From Durusdinium trenchii (taxonomy: Eukaryota > Sar > Dinophyceae > Suessiales > Symbiodiniaceae), in contig CAXAMN010013781.1 of the NCBI GenBank assembly GCA_963970005.1, forward strand, positions 92,649-156,648: 64,000 nt of DNA, read 5' to 3'. The notes under the pieces were generated by a model, which ran no database searches, was not told the DNA's origin, and saw only the letters and a list, made by a program, of their open reading frames with translations. This document shows positions 31,812-44,979 of this stretch, piece by piece. Position numbers and translations under genes: made by a program. Every line of letters begins with the position of its first letter. Positions within the stretch are counted from its first letter, which is position 1.

Positions 31812-34793
31812 GTGGGTGAAGCACCAGCTTTGTGGTGAGGTTTCAGGGGTTTCCTTGTGTTGTTTCTTGTGTGCTTTCTCCTTTGTTTTCCGGATCTTTT
31901 TAAGGGCTCTCGGAAGCACTTGGATGAATCGCCCTTTTTGTAGGTGTTTCAATCATGTTTCTCAGTCTCTTTGGTTTGGGAAAGCACACAAGATAGACTC
32001 AAACCTTTGAATTGGAGGATGAGAGGGACCCTCTCCTGGTTTGTAATGATATATACTATGTACCAACAAGGGGTCACTGCCAATGCCTTAGAAAGAATAA
32101 ATACAGAAGAGTTTGTGCTAGTTGATGCTAGCTCTGATACTCTCCGGGGCGTTCGCTCAACCGAATGAGAATGAGCCGACAGGATGACCCGTGAAGGGTT
32201 CTGTGCATCCTCCGTTTGGACCGGTCAGCAGCTCGACTGTGAGAGTACGAGAAGCGCTTGGTGTCATGTCTTCGTCAGAGATCTACTGTAGTTGCTTCAG
32301 TTGCATGAGTGGAAACGCGTCCTAAACCTATCAGGTCATTTGTTGTAGGTGTTACATGAACAACTAGAACACATGTCAACAGATCTATATACTCTGTCTA
32401 GAAAACAGAAGAACACCCGACTGCGGTTGCTTCTCTTTGGTTCTTTGATCCACATCAGGATCTTTGTAGACAGCCTTCTGCTGTGAAGCTGAGTAGGAAT
32501 TAAAGGAATGGGCCTCTCGGACTGGGAAGCCAAGCTGAGAAGTGCCGCTGAGTCCAGCACCAAATGGTGCCCGATAGATAGACCTGCCAAAGTTTGCACT
32601 GGAAAAAGGTTGACTGACGTTGTTTGTTGGATTCATGAAGGAGTCTCAAAGTGGCCTCCATGTTGTGGGGTCTACTAGATCAGTGCTTTGAGTACTTTTT
32701 GTGGGGATCCTTTTTGATTCGGGTCATATGGGACTATTCTTCCGCTCGTTGGCGTCCTGATCCTTTCTGCAAGACTCACAAGAAGAGACAACCAGTCCTT
32801 TCATTTGTGTTAGCTGCTATTCCCTGCAGAATTGCTGGCTCAGACCTAGAGAATAGGTGCTTGATCATCAAATGTTTGCCCACTACGAACATACTCTGAT
32901 GGATAACGGACTGAATCCTGCCAACGTAGTTCTACCTTAATCAAATCCTTGCGAGATTCAGCTGATTTGGTGTGAACATAGCTTCCTTTTGCGAAGCAAC
33001 TATGACAGAGTTCCCCCAAACAATTTGACCAAGAGGCTGACGGGAATAGTAGGGTGCACTTTGTTTTTTACCACAACAGTCTGCTCTCACATACAGTCCT
33101 TTCCCTCGTTCTATTTGCTCTTCCGTTTGTCCTGAAGGCCATGGGGTGAGAACGGTGCGAGATGATCCAACGGTCCTCAATTTCATTCTAAACTTGCAGC
33201 AAAACAACTACTATATGCATGGTCGAGGGGCCAGTTCACTGATGCTTTCCCTTGTCTCGTTATGGTGCTGAAAGAAACAAAAGGTGCCAGGACCTTCCAG
33301 AACATGGGCAAGATGTCTGGTTGCCCTTTTTTGACAACATTTTGAGATTGTCAGAGAAACACACACCTGAAGACTTGCTTTGGTGCAAAACACATTTTCA
33401 TCCGAGAAACGCTCGAGGTGAGGCTCGGTCATGTCCTTCGACCTCGGCTCTAGAGGAGACGAGAGAAGTGAGACAAGCGTCAATGCTTTTCACAGTCAAG
33501 TACACTCCCTGAAACAATAATGGACACAAGCATAGCATAGCCCGAAAGGATATCCATTTCCTCTGAGTGTAGGAGAAGCTATGATGGCTCAATGTAACGT
33601 ACCATTTTTCATTCCGACATGCCTATTCTTTTGCCGAGATGCTTTGTCTTTCACGGAGAGATGTTGGTAGGTCTATGTGGCCAAAGCATTCAAACGTCGA
33701 GTGGCGTTCGTCGTTCAGGACTGGCCGCACGACGTCGAGAGGAGCCCAGAAACGAGGCCGTGCCGGAGAGGAGGTGGAGCCTTGTTTGCTCGCCTGAGGC
33801 TGAAGAGTTTTCTTCGTTCTGTAGGCCGTAGGCTCCTCCAAGAAGTGGAAAAGACACATCCACTTCTGATCTGGTTAATTGGGGGATCTCTGTACAATAT
33901 AAACCTTCCAGATCAGAAGCTCGCCTCTTCTGTAGCCCTAGAATTTCCAGGAGGACTTGGGGCAACACGTCGTGGGAATTGGCAGAGAAGATGTAGATGT
34001 TCTACCAGATGTAGACATGGAGCTTTTGAAAGAAGGATGGTCTTGTGAGTGTGGTGGGTCTCGTTTCTCTAATACAAGCAGGTAGGTACTGGCCTTCCAC
34101 AGCATACAATAGCATCCTCGATTCAGGATCTGGCTCCTCGTAACAAGTATGAGAGGTTCAAAGAAGATGGTGTTCTCAACTTCCCAAGCCCCCTTCTGGT
34201 GGCAGGCAGGTCAATGTTTGTCCGTTAGGCGTTGTAGGGTGTGATGATGTGTGATGTTTTGTGGAGAACCTTCTGGAAAAACCTTCTTGTGCCGCTGCTG
34301 AGTGAGCGCCCAGGGGGAGACCAGCTTTGAGCAGAGCATCAAAGCAAAGAGCTTAGTCATCGGCCTACCCTCGGGTCTACCGTCGGGTCACGACCGTTGG
34401 CGGTTTACGCCCGCTGTTACGACGGTTTGGGGCGTGTAGTTTTGTCTACTCGCCCGTGCGCAGCTAGAGTTCAGAAGAAGACATTTCAGAATAGGATGTG
34501 CACATTCTGAATCATTTGCCCTGGGTTTGGTCATTGGCTGTGCACATTCTTTTGTGCAGTGCAGCGTTGTTCTCCTCTTGAGGCAAACATCCAAGAGATT
34601 CAGGATGGGAATTGGACTTTTGTGGGCGTGTGGGTCAGGTAAAGCATCTTAAAGCCATGCAAATGTACTGTAGCTTGGAGGAATGCTCATCTATTTAATG
34701 ACCCAGACCCACCACAAAAGTATAGCATTTGACGGTGTTGCTTGGCCTTCCTCATCCAGAAGATGGTTGGCCAAGCTTTTGTTTTCAGCTTTT
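31812..34793. other. largely non-coding stretch with two weak coding candidates
   Basis: Two + frames have protein-like composition but no secure boundaries. One is about 33280-33430 (CQDLPEHGQDVWLPFFDNIL). The other is about 33719-33835 after GTTCAG|G, where two frames compete (LAARRREEPRNEAVPERRW or DWPHDVERSPETRPCRR). The rest shows no exon, RNA gene or array. Confidence 0.3.
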
Positions 34794-34906
34794 CCTTTGC
34801 TACTAGTAACTAGTAGCGTTCTTGTTACTAGTAGTAAGAATGCTCCTAGTAGCGATGCCAGGAGCCACTAATAGTGTCCTTGCTCCTAGTAGCGATGCCC
34901 TTTGCT
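34794..34906. mobile_element. CTAG-core short element, copy 2, with 8-bp flanking repeat
   Basis: The 97-bp body 34802-34898 is built from CTAGTAGCGATGCC and TTGTTACTAGTAGTAAG words. It is flanked by CCTTTGCT at 34794-34801 and 34899-34906. It belongs to the same family as 6635-6704 and 56695-56801. Confidence 0.5.
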
Positions 34907-35510
34907 CCGAACGTAGCTTTCGTAGCTTCTTGCTCCTTGTCTTCGTGAGGACTTGCTTCACCGAGCCAATGAGCAACTTGAGCAGTCGCAGAGGAAGCGT
35001 TTGCGAAATGATGGCCCTTTATCCCATGCTGGACGAGTGGGTCAGGGTTTGTTGATATCTAGAGGGACCGCAAATAGGACTAGCTTCTCTCTTAAGTGCA
35101 TTGTGTACCCATCTCTCTGGTAAATTTATCGTTCAGGGTTGTGTTCTCTTCTCTGTGAAATTGTTGATATCTGGTACCAACTAGCCACTAGCCTCAAACA
35201 GCATATTGAACATTATTGAATTATGTAACATACTTCAAGTTATGATCCGCCAACATCCTGACCCGAATGGACGTTTAGGTACGTTAGTTCTGGCTTGATC
35301 TCAGTTCCTCAGGAGCTACCTCTCAAAGCGAAACACGGAGAGCTTGGAGGGCTTCCTAGAACGAAGTCAACAGCTTTCGCAGGCGCAGCTGGAGCAGTTT
35401 GGGTAGGACCTTTGGGAAGAGTTTAGGAGTTGAATTACGGCCCAAGGAGCCAATTCGTTGTCTTTGAATCTCTAAAAAACAGTTTGCCATCAATGTCCTT
35501 GCCCTCCCCA

Positions 35511-35706
35511 AACAGAGATTCTCCTTTGGGATCGTTTTCATTCGAATCCTTTGGATCGACCCGTGCCTTCCTCCCAGGCGACGCCTCGATCCGACCGGTC
35601 CCGAGGGTCGCTCCGAGACCGGTCGCGCCAACCGAGGAGACGGAGCGGCTCTTCCGGGATTGGACGGTGCACCTGGCCGGTGAACCGGGCGAGAGGCTGA
35701 TCAGGG
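35511..35706 (+). CDS. candidate GC-rich exon, product unknown
   Basis: AAACAG precedes a 65-codon frame that reads SFESFGSTRAFLPGDASIRP, VAPTEETERLFRDWTVHLAG and EPGERLIR, ending before GTGAGA. Its composition stands out from the surrounding AT-rich DNA. The C-terminal half looks like an ordered helix (ERLFRDWTVHL). No family is recognised. Confidence 0.5.
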
Positions 35707-35976
35707 GTGAGACGTGGCAAAGCGGTGGTGCGATCAGACGGGTGCGAGCAGCGATGCAGTGGGACAAGCTGAGATGGGATTGATCGGAGTGTGAGTTTGT
35801 CAACATGGCCAAGCTTCACTTGTACTTTACAGCTTCTTCAAAGTGAACTCATCCTTTTTGTGTGAGCCCATACCAGGAATACACCTTCATCTTCATCTTT
35901 GGGATGAGACCAATAAACAGACCTGGGTAGCCAAGGGTGCCTTTGGTGTTGCTGAAGTCCCTGAAGGCATCGAAAG

Positions 35977-36069
35977 AAGTTCTCCTATGAGAAGCTTCAG
36001 AGGGCCTTTGAACAGGAAGTCTCCCATGTGAAGGACCTGCCGGCACTGAAGCTGGCATTGTATCGCTGA
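35977..36069 (+). CDS. possible terminal exon, product unknown
   Basis: After GAAAG the frame reads KFSYEKLQRAFEQEVSHVKD and LPALKLALYR, then TGA at 36067-36069. The amphipathic pattern is strong. The acceptor is AG|A, and the phase does not match the exon ending at 35706, so the link between them is unproven. The TGA could also lie in an intron after a GA donor. Confidence 0.4.
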   Translation, partial: KFSYEKLQRAFEQEVSHVKDLPALKLALYR

Positions 36070-36629
36070 AAGCACAACTGTGTTGATTCGGGATGGCTAT
36101 GCAGTGCATCTTCGGCACTTGGGCAGAAGTAGGCTAGGATGCAAGGCTTGAAGCTTCAAGGTTGGACCAGTTTCACTTGCACGTCGTTCACAATTGTTGA
36201 TATGTTTTATCATACAAGACGTGGAGGGGGAAGGGAGGCGCGGTTTCAGTATGATAGGGTGAGCCTCCCTGAGAGATGCCATCGCGGATTGAAGCACAGG
36301 TCCTTTTGTATGGCTCATGCACTCCTTTTTGAACCTTCGTGGTCAACCAGAAAATATCCGCAGACCAAACAGTGACCATGCCCGTGGGAGGATGTGGCTC
36401 GGAAGACCGTGGCTGCAAAGGAGGCTCAGGCAGGGTGGCTCAGATTGGACGAATGAGTAGAGACATGACCATCTCACGCTTTTTAAACAAAATGCAAACA
36501 CTCCACAGTCCACAGTCCGCAAGGTTGTCATTTTGTGAAAAAGGCTTCCCTAGTCCAGGAGAACGGGGGATGTCGAAAAGGATGTCTGCTGAGACCCCCC
36601 TGATCTTTGTATCCCTTCCAGCCTTATAG

Positions 36630-36748
36630 TTTACATCTTCTGTTGACGATCCTCTCGGGCACCGCCGGACGTTGCAGGCCGTGAGCAGCCGTCAGCTCCG
36701 ACCGAAAGGCGCTCGTCGGGGTCGTTCGGGGGTTGATGTCGGTCGGTG
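36630..36748 (+). CDS. candidate exon, basic peptide, product unknown
   Basis: TATAG precedes a GC-rich block ending at a GTAAGC donor. The + frame reads SSVDDPLGHRRTLQAVSSRQ and RPKGARRGRSGVDVGR. A minus-strand frame is also open across it. Given that all firm genes here are on +, the + reading is preferred. No domain is recognised. Confidence 0.4.
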
Positions 36749-37818
36749 GTAAGCTGAGACGAAGACCCAAAAAGCGGTTTGGGTCTTGTTGCATCTTGTG
36801 GACTGGGTTTCGGTTGTTTGTGGCTGAACCCACACCCAGGTCTCAGGTAAACCAGCAGCGGGGAATTCAACAACACCAAGTTAAAGACGACTGGGCATTC
36901 TGTGGCTTCGCTTCTGGCGTTACCAGGGCATACTTCCTCTCCATCCGATAATATGAAGTATCTATGAACAAGTTGGATTGACAGCGTGTTGGTCTGTTGA
37001 TGGTGCTGAAAGCACTACTGACTCATTTCATTCCGCAACCAGAATCAAAGACCCACGAATTGCCAAGAGACGCATCGCTGAATCGCTGAATTGCCTCAGC
37101 TCGCAGAATTCCGTCCTGTCTGTGATGAGCAGAGTGAAAGCTTGCTGTGTCCAGAAACAGATGCAGGGATCCCAAGTAGCAGATGCGATGGCTGGATAGA
37201 CGGAGCGCTGGTGTAGTCTTGGACAAGATTCAGAATCTTTTGATTGTTGCATGCCCTGTTAACGTCACGGGAATGTGGATTGTCTAGGCAGACAATCAGG
37301 TACAGTTGAAACCCAAGTTGCCTATACAGCTGGCCGAAAGCACATTGCCAAAGAGACATGCGTTGACTAGTTGACACACCAACCACCCTGACAGCTTCTT
37401 CTGTGATGCTTTCCTTGTCAAGCAACATCGCCCTTTTAACATTCCAACCTAGAAGCAATGGCCTCCAACCTAGAAGCGATAGCCTCCAACCTACTAGCGA
37501 TGGCCACCTCGGACATGCTTGACATTCCAGGTTGAGCACGGTCTGCATGAGGAAGTGCAATGTCAGGCGGAGAGATCGCGGAGAGAGGAAGCTCCCTCAA
37601 GCGAAGGTTTTTGCCTGTTTGATCCAAGCTAATGGCAGGATCTATCAGAGAATGATGCCCCAGTCGATCCATCAACTGCACCTCAGAATATCGGGATTGG
37701 TTGACACATGTTGACACCAAACCATGGTGGTTGAACATCTTCCGGTACATTCACTTTCTACGTTCGGCTTTGTTTTACTCCTTCGCAGCATAAAGCACAC
37801 CTCTGCGGTTGCTGCAGG
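36749..37818. other. non-coding stretch with CTAG-family units
   Basis: I see no exon. At 37449-37503 three near-identical units of the type GCGATGGCCTCCAACCTA/GAA occur in tandem. They belong to the CTAG-core family also seen at 55660-55722. Confidence 0.4.
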
Positions 37819-38031
37819 ATGCGGTGATTCGGAGCAGGAGCCCTGCGCTGCGCTGTTCTTTGGGTCCACAGAGACACAACAACCGAGCGCTCCTCCTAGC
37901 AGCTGGCAATACTGCACCGATTCCCAAAGCGCCTTTCCAACATTGGTTTCACATGGGAATCAAGCAATTCTTGAGCTCGATCCAAGCATTCCGATCGCGC
38001 AGGATCGCGCAAGAACGGGAAGAGGGCATCA
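37819..38031 (+). CDS. candidate 213-bp exon, product unknown
   Basis: TTGCTGCAG|G opens exactly 71 codons, reading DAVIRSRSPALRCSLGPQR, ALLLAAGNTAPIPKAPFQHW and RIAQEREEGIR, ending CAG|GTGCGG. Phase is zero at both ends. Codon composition and splice sites are good. No family is recognised. Confidence 0.5.
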
Positions 38032-41000
38032 GGTGCGGGTTTGACTGGTCGATGAGGCTCCCATTCATGAGACTGATGCAAGCAGCTTGATCACAACCCC
38101 CCCACTCGAGAGGAACATCGAAGGGATAGAGAATGGTCTGAGCCGTTTTGACCACTCCGGCAAAGTGAGACACTTGCCCTGTCCATTTTTCCGCCTAAGC
38201 CGGGTGTCGTCCAAGACCTCTTCGTAGAAGTGCCCCTCACCTTGTTGCCCTTTGCCTCAGGCGAATTCAGAGCCAGGTTCATGAGGTGAACCAAATTTTC
38301 CGAGATTTAGCCTCTTGGCCAAGTGAACGAAACCTTTGAGGAGAAGAGACGCACTTATCTTCGTGCTATTTTGCTGGTCGACACTGTGGGACCCCTTTGA
38401 GGAAGAGAGAGAGAGAGAGAGGGTGGAAAGGCATTGCATCAACTCCTCAAATGTATTTTTGTTGAAGAACCAGAGGGTTCAATCTTTGGCGAACGGTTGA
38501 AGCCTATTCTGACCAATAAACTCAGATGGACAGTGAAGAGGTGAGTTGTAAGGTGCATGATCCCATCCTGTGGACTTGCTAGCTCACTGAGGCCTCCATC
38601 GTCCACGAGCAGGGGAATGACATCGAAAGTATCGACTTCTGGGCAGAATTTGACTTGAAAGGATGGATCTTCAGATCAGGTTGGAATATGCTTACCTTCC
38701 AGCCGGCTCCAATTCTTTTTGCAGTCGTTTTGGTCTCTTGGTTATGGTCTGCAAGAGGTAGACCTCCGAAGTTCTTGACTTGATCCCGAGATTGACCCGC
38801 CCAAGATTCTTCTCCACACCCGAGAAGCCACTGGGGGGACGGATGATTTCAGTTTCTCCTTTTGACCAAGCCGAGGAGCACACCGCTGACACGGCTGCTC
38901 GAGAAACCAAGCAGGCTTGGCTTGGGGTGTCATTTTGCATGATCGTCAGACATCCTGATTGGGTGAGATTTTGTGCTTGCTGTAAGTCGGTGCATGAGCC
39001 TGCGTGTCTACAGCTCTGCCAGGCTGCATCCGAGTTGCGGAAAGCGGCAGATCGACAACGAGGGTCTGCCAGGGAAAGAGAGTCTGTCTGGGTGGTTTTG
39101 GCACAACCAAGGATGCACGTTTTCGAGTGATCTCGGAGAGCAGGAGTCCGAAGCGCAAATTGACCTTTGACCAAGAAGGGTGCAAGGGTGCTGGACCAAG
39201 GAAGTTTTCACCTGGACACAGGAAGTGAAGACTATCACCACCCAGAGCGGTGCTCCAAACCCCCATTCAATCTGGCAGGTCACGTGAGCGGCTGTGCTGC
39301 ATGCTCACAGCAGCAGTTGTACTGCTTTTCCTGCCACTCGGCCCACAGAGGGTGGAAGTGGAAGAAGGTTAAAGCCAAAGTCCTAAGAGTCGTAGTGTAT
39401 TTGTTTCGATCGATCTTAGAAAGAACATAGTATTGATAGTTGGTGAAACTTGATTCATCGCTTCCGTCATGCTCAGGCAAGTCGGTGTGCATCCGGAGAG
39501 TTTCCTAGTTTGGCACCGTCAAGCAGCAGCCGTTCCAGTCATTTCAGATCCTCGTGGCTCGTGATGCTGGAGAGCCATCTCAGTCGTTCTGCAAGTCAGC
39601 CGAGGATCGTGCTGCCCCACATGTCCGCTCCTCAGATTGGGGAAAGCTGGCACAGCCTGTGAGGGGAAAGCGGGCAAATTCAATTGAAGGTCCAAGGTTC
39701 CAGCAAACTAGATGAGTTCCTTGTGGTAGGCGATAGAGTGTTCGACAAATCCAGATGGGAGGTAGCCGCAAGCTGGTAGCTTGAGAGTTACAATCGATTG
39801 GAGTTTCTTCAATCTTCCACAGAGAGTTTCAGACCTCCCAACCTCCCAAACCCCACGTTGATCGGGTACCTATGAGAAGACGACATGACCATTGAGACTG
39901 ACCTGAAAAGACTGCTCCACCTCAGAGGCACATGTCGGAGTTCCGCCGATTTGAGCACGCGCCCAGCAGCATGAGCAAGGTGAGCAGCAGCATGAGAGAG
40001 CTCAAAAGGTGGATCCAAAGAGTTGCAAACTCGAGCATTTGTTTCTCTCTGATCGTTTTGAGCAGCATGTTTCGGAGCCTGTTACTCGTGGATGAACCTT
40101 GCATGTTTCGGAGAGCTACTGACTTCGACGAGCAAGCGAGCATTTCCTCCTTCGGCGACCAAACTCGCCAGGAGGACCCTGCGAAGCGAATCTGAGTCTC
40201 ACTGGTGCCCCGTGGATGCGTTGATGCAATGGCTGGGCTCCCTAAATCAGCACAAAATCGAGACTGGTCGAAAACTGGTAGATTACACATGGTTACATGT
40301 ACCTTTAACTGTTGGTTGATGCAAAGATTTCTGCAAAAACAGCAAATCAAATCTGTTTGGAGCTCTGATTTGGGGAAGAACCACTTCTTGAGCTGCCCCA
40401 AGGGGGGTTGCCACCGAGAGATGGTGTTTAAGAGCCCGGGTTGGGTCAAGACAGACCTTGACCTGGTAGACGACCCTTTCATGTGCTTTTGACATCGAGC
40501 ATATTGATGAAAAGGATCACATCCATCATCCATTAAAGGGATCGAAGTCGCTAAGGCTTGTTTTTTGAGGCAAACAAACGAAGGGATCAAAGTGCAAGCA
40601 CTACTGACATGCAGACTGTCGCCAGATGTGCGCTGTAGCCGGTGTGACCCTAGCTGCCGCTGGACCAACGAAAAGCGCAGAGCCACGCCAGTGCTCGGAT
40701 GGTCAACGGACGACCCATTCACTCAGTCTCCGGACTCCTTGGACTTGAATCTGCGAGTGATTCTTTGTTGCATCTGTAAATTAGCATTGTAGAACAACAG
40801 GAATCCAGGAACAACCGACAGAACAACACCCCACAGAACCTGCGAATCTGAAGAGATTCACCAGTAAATCCTTTGATTGATTTAACAAAAACAGCTGACT
40901 GTCCAGGCGGGCATGTACTCCAGCCAAATCTGCTGCTTGTCATCCTATACCCCTTGCTCGTTTGCTTGTCCACAACCCCTATTACCATCAGAACAAAAGT

Positions 41001-42968
41001 CGGATTCCCTTTCATCATGTCTCCCAAACAGTTCAATGGTCCCACACCGGGCTATTTTGGACGGTTTTTTTGGACCCTGATGAGATGACACATGTTTGAC
41101 CCCACATTTTTTGACCCATCACTCGCCAGCACAGCCTCTATTGATCCACAAGTCAGTGCTGAGCTTCCTTCGGTTGCTGAGATTTTGAGATCAAGGAGCC
41201 ATGACAGCCAGAGTGGGACAACATGCTGCTTGAAAACCGCACAGCTTTGAGATGCACTGCGCAACCGCTTTCGGTGCATCTAGACTGCACATATTGGAAT
41301 TTGTTGCAGAAGATCCCCATAAGAGAGGACAATACACTTCTATCTTTGGGCCTGTCCGGCTTCGCTTCTGCCGGCGTTTGCAGTGTAAACTTTTTGCACA
41401 TCGTTGCTGCCATGGACTGGGTTCATGCCTCAGACTCTTTGACTCTTTGATCGTGTTGGTGCAGCCGGTGTAATTTACATTTCACCGACTACGACTACTG
41501 GTCTTCTTTGTTAGTGTTCGTGCTTTCGGTCAGCTAGTGAAACGTCGTTCTTCGGTCTGCCTGAGGCATCCAGCCGTGCCAAGACTAGCAGGCTTTGCCG
41601 ACGGTTTTGCGGTTATCACTTTAGTTGAGGGCGTTGGCCTATAATTAATTTCAACGTTTTTCACAACTCGTTTGCTGGTTAAACAACTTGGTGATGCTAA
41701 CCTTTCCCTGAGTCAAGAAACTACAGAGGCAGACCCAAATCGCTGGATCGCAGGAAGCTGCTGTAGCCATAGCAGGAAAATGTTGCAAAGCCTTTGTAAG
41801 ACAAACTCTTGCAAGGTTCAGGGAACCATTCACTCACCGCGGAACTGAACTTGACCTAGGATCAACCCTCTCATTGTGTGTATGACGGTGCACACGGGAG
41901 GTATGACACGGAGGCCGAGCGAAGGCCGGTGAAGCCGCATCTGGCGCCGCAAAAGGCGGGGATGGGAGGTAGTCGAAGCTAAGTCGATCAGGTTTTTTCC
42001 AACAACTTCGTTTTCACACACTTTTTGTCTTGCCACGTGGCTACTAGGTTCAGGTGAAGTGTCCAAACTATCCATTGATTGAGAAGCAAACCACGTTTTC
42101 TTTATTTTTAATATTGCTATATTTTCACTTTTTGAGCTTTGCAAAAAAAAGGGAGTTCTTTTCGATGACACTAATCTAAAGCAGGTTAGTGCAGGTTAGT
42201 GCAGGGCACTGGATGAGAAGAAGACCTCGCCATTGGAGCAGACTTTTGCGCACTGCTTTTGTTGAAGAGATCCACTTAGATGAAACATCTGTTTTTTTTC
42301 GTCTTCCTTCTGAGCAGCAGCAGCAGCAGAATTTCCACCCTGTCGCCAGGGCATCTTAACCACATCAAACAACGGGGATCATCCGGCATATCCTTGGTGA
42401 CAGAAAAACCTCCAGCATGAACACCGATTGGTTGGGATGCCCACGCGAGAGTCCTCGATGCCGAGGCGTCAGAGCATAGTACGGGCTTCACATCGCAAGT
42501 GGCCGGGATGATGGCTGACAGTCGGCAGCCTAAACATCGGGCTGATCTTTTTGGATTTACGGCTGGAAAAGGATTCAACGCCGCAACAACTCCTTGCATT
42601 TTCCCTGAGAAGGCCATGAAGTGATCAGGTAAGGGGCTAAATCACTCGGTGACCAACGTCCTTTGCCAGCAAAAGGAAAAACTGTTTGGACAAGGAGCTT
42701 CGGCATGTGATGCACATTTTTGGTGATCAATGGAGGTGCAGGTACTTCCAACTTTTGCCACTTCAAATCATCCGGCACTGATCATACCATGCCAACAGCT
42801 TTGTTCGACCCAGTCCCAGACTGCATGTGCCAATTCCGCATACATCAACCCTGGCCATTACAGTAAACAGCCGTGTTTCGTCAACCCATGCCTGCCGAAC
42901 TTGATCCAAGGGGTGGACCCCGTGGAGAGATCCCCGATGTGTCCGACACATCAGCCCATCTTCTTGAG
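38032..42968. other. gene-poor stretch
   Basis: Over almost 5 kb I see no firm exon. Weak candidates are + 38780-38960 (GGRMISVSPFDQAEEHTADT), + 39000-39170 (KRQIDNEGLPGKESLSGWF) and a Cys-containing + frame at 40205-40492 (SCPKGGCHREMVFK). The longest unassigned frame is on the minus strand at 39922-40722. A short GA microsatellite is at 38404-38421. Confidence 0.3.
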
Positions 42969-43035
42969 GCATCGTGGACAAGGCCATCAAAGACCGAACT
43001 GCCCAGCTTCAAAACGAGGGACCGTGCCTCAGAGG
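42969..43035 (+). CDS. candidate 67-bp exon, product unknown
   Basis: TTGAG|G opens a frame reading IVDKAIKDRTAQLQNEGPCL that ends at a GT donor (GTGTTC). It looks like an amphipathic helix. It is the last coding-like sequence before the 76-bp array. No family is recognised. Confidence 0.35.
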
Positions 43036-43163
43036 GTGTTCTACTGGTTCAAAAATCACAGACAGAGACGTTCAGGAAGTCTGTGTTTCTTTGTTTTTCC
43101 CCAAACTGTTTACTGTTGTTGGGGTTCTATCTTCGAAAGAAAAGAGCTGGCCACACTCACTGG

Positions 43164-44080
43164 CCGTGCCCCTGAACTCTGTGGCTGGGCTCCGTGGCTG
43201 AGCTCTGTGGCTGGGCCTTGTCCTCCTCCGCGCCCCTGAACTCTGTCAACTCTGTGGCTGGGCTCTGTGGCTGGGCCTTGTCCTCCTCTTGTTCTCTTCT
43301 TGGCCGCGCCCCTGAGCTCTGTCAACTCTGTGGCTGGGCTCTGTGGCTGGGCCTTGTCCTCCTCTTGTCCTCCTCTTGGCCGCGCCCCTGAGCTCTGTCA
43401 ACTCTGTGGCTGGGCTCTGTGGCTGGGCCTTGTCCTCCTCTTGTCCTCCTCTTGGCCGTGCCCCTGAACTTTGTCGACTCTGTGGCTGGGCTCTGTGGCT
43501 GGGCCTTGTCCTCCTCTTGTCCTCCTCTTGGCCGCGCCCCTGAAGTTTGTCGACTCTGTGGCTGGGCTCTGTGGCTGGGCCTTGTCCTCCTCTTGTTCTC
43601 TTCTTGGCCGCCGCCCCTGAGCTCTGTCAACTCTGTGGCTGGGCTCTGTGGCTGGGCCTTGTCCTCCTGTTGTCCTCCTCTTGGCCGCGCCCCTGCACTC
43701 TGTCAACTCTGTGGCTGGGCTCCGTGGCTGGGCCTTGTCCTCCTCTTGTCCTCTTGGCCGCGCCCCTGAACTCTAGAACTCTGTGGCTGGGCTCTGTGGC
43801 TGTGGGCCTTGTCCTCCTCTTGGCCGCGCCCCTGAACTCTGGCAACTCTGTGGCTGGGCTCTGTGTCCAGGCCTTGCACTACTGTTGTCCTTCTCTTGCC
43901 CGCGCTGGGCTCTGTGTCCAGGCCTTGCCCTCCTGTTGTCCTTCTCTTGCCCGCGCCCCATGAACTCTGTCAACTCTGTGGCTGGGCTGTGTGGCTGGGC
44001 TCTGTGTCCAGGCCTTGTCCTCCTCTTCTCCTCGTTGTCCTCCTCTTGTCCTCCTCTTGGCCGCGCCCCATCGGTTACGT
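43164..44080 (+). repeat. 76-bp minisatellite array
   Basis: Roughly eleven imperfect units contain CTCTGTGGCTGGGCT twice, then GGGCCTTGTCCTCCTCTTG and GGCCGCGCCCCTGA. The 76-bp period is seen in the starts of four overlapping frames (43194, 43267, 43343, 43419). Units shorten and diverge toward the right. One strand is pyrimidine-rich. Similar sequence resumes after the gap (44980-45050), so the array, or a second one, extends into the gap. Confidence 0.9.
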
Positions 44081-44238
44081 CTCTTAGCTTCTGTAGGGGT
44101 AGGGTAGCCGCCTTCGCTTCTTGTGCTGTTGCGAGGTTGGTCACTTTGATCACACTGATTCGCGGAGCCGTCCCCACCCTCCGGCTGGGTCGTGAAGGGT
44201 GCAGGCCGCTTGGTACCAGTCCTCTCAAGGTGGGTTGA

Positions 44239-44384
44239 TGCCGAGAGAGAGAGACAGAAAGAAAGAACGAAAGAAAGAAAGAAAAGAAAAGAAAAGAAAA
44301 GAAAAGAAAATAAAAAAATAAAGAAAGAAAGGAAAAGAAAGAAAGAAAGAAAAGAAAAGAAAAGAAAAGAAAGGAAAAGACGGA

Positions 44385-44416
<32 letters not shown>

Positions 44417-44579
44417 GAGAAAGAGAAAGACAGCAGGGCGAGCTTTGGACGGCGCGCTCTGGCGCGCTCTGAAATACACTCCAGAAAGGCGCGCTCGCAG
44501 CGCGCTCTGCAGAGAGAAAGACAGAGAAAGAGAAACTTAAAGTGAAAGAGAGAGAGAGAGAGAGAGAGAGAAAGAAAGA
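44239..44579 (+). repeat. long purine tract (GAAA/AAAAG and GA microsatellites)
   Basis: About 200 bp of GAAA- and AAAAG-type repeats (44239-44440) is followed by a short GCGCGCTCT-rich part (44445-44512) and a GA run ending at the gap. The purine strand is +. Such mirror-symmetric purine tracts can form triplex DNA and often break assemblies. Confidence 0.9.
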
Positions 44580-44979
44580 NNNNNNNNNNNNNNNNNNNNN
44601 NNNNNNNNNNNNNNNNNNNNNNNNNNNNNNNNNNNNNNNNNNNNNNNNNNNNNNNNNNNNNNNNNNNNNNNNNNNNNNNNNNNNNNNNNNNNNNNNNNNN
44701 NNNNNNNNNNNNNNNNNNNNNNNNNNNNNNNNNNNNNNNNNNNNNNNNNNNNNNNNNNNNNNNNNNNNNNNNNNNNNNNNNNNNNNNNNNNNNNNNNNNN
44801 NNNNNNNNNNNNNNNNNNNNNNNNNNNNNNNNNNNNNNNNNNNNNNNNNNNNNNNNNNNNNNNNNNNNNNNNNNNNNNNNNNNNNNNNNNNNNNNNNNNN
44901 NNNNNNNNNNNNNNNNNNNNNNNNNNNNNNNNNNNNNNNNNNNNNNNNNNNNNNNNNNNNNNNNNNNNNNNNNNNNNNN
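44580..44979. other. assembly gap, 400 N
   Basis: Unknown sequence lies between the purine tract and a return of the 76-bp array motif. Frames that cross it (for example minus 43879-45147) are not real. Confidence 1.

Noticed and set aside
36631-36879. Minus-strand frame over the GC-rich exon candidate
   Set aside because: The + reading has better splice sites and agrees with the direction of all other supported genes.
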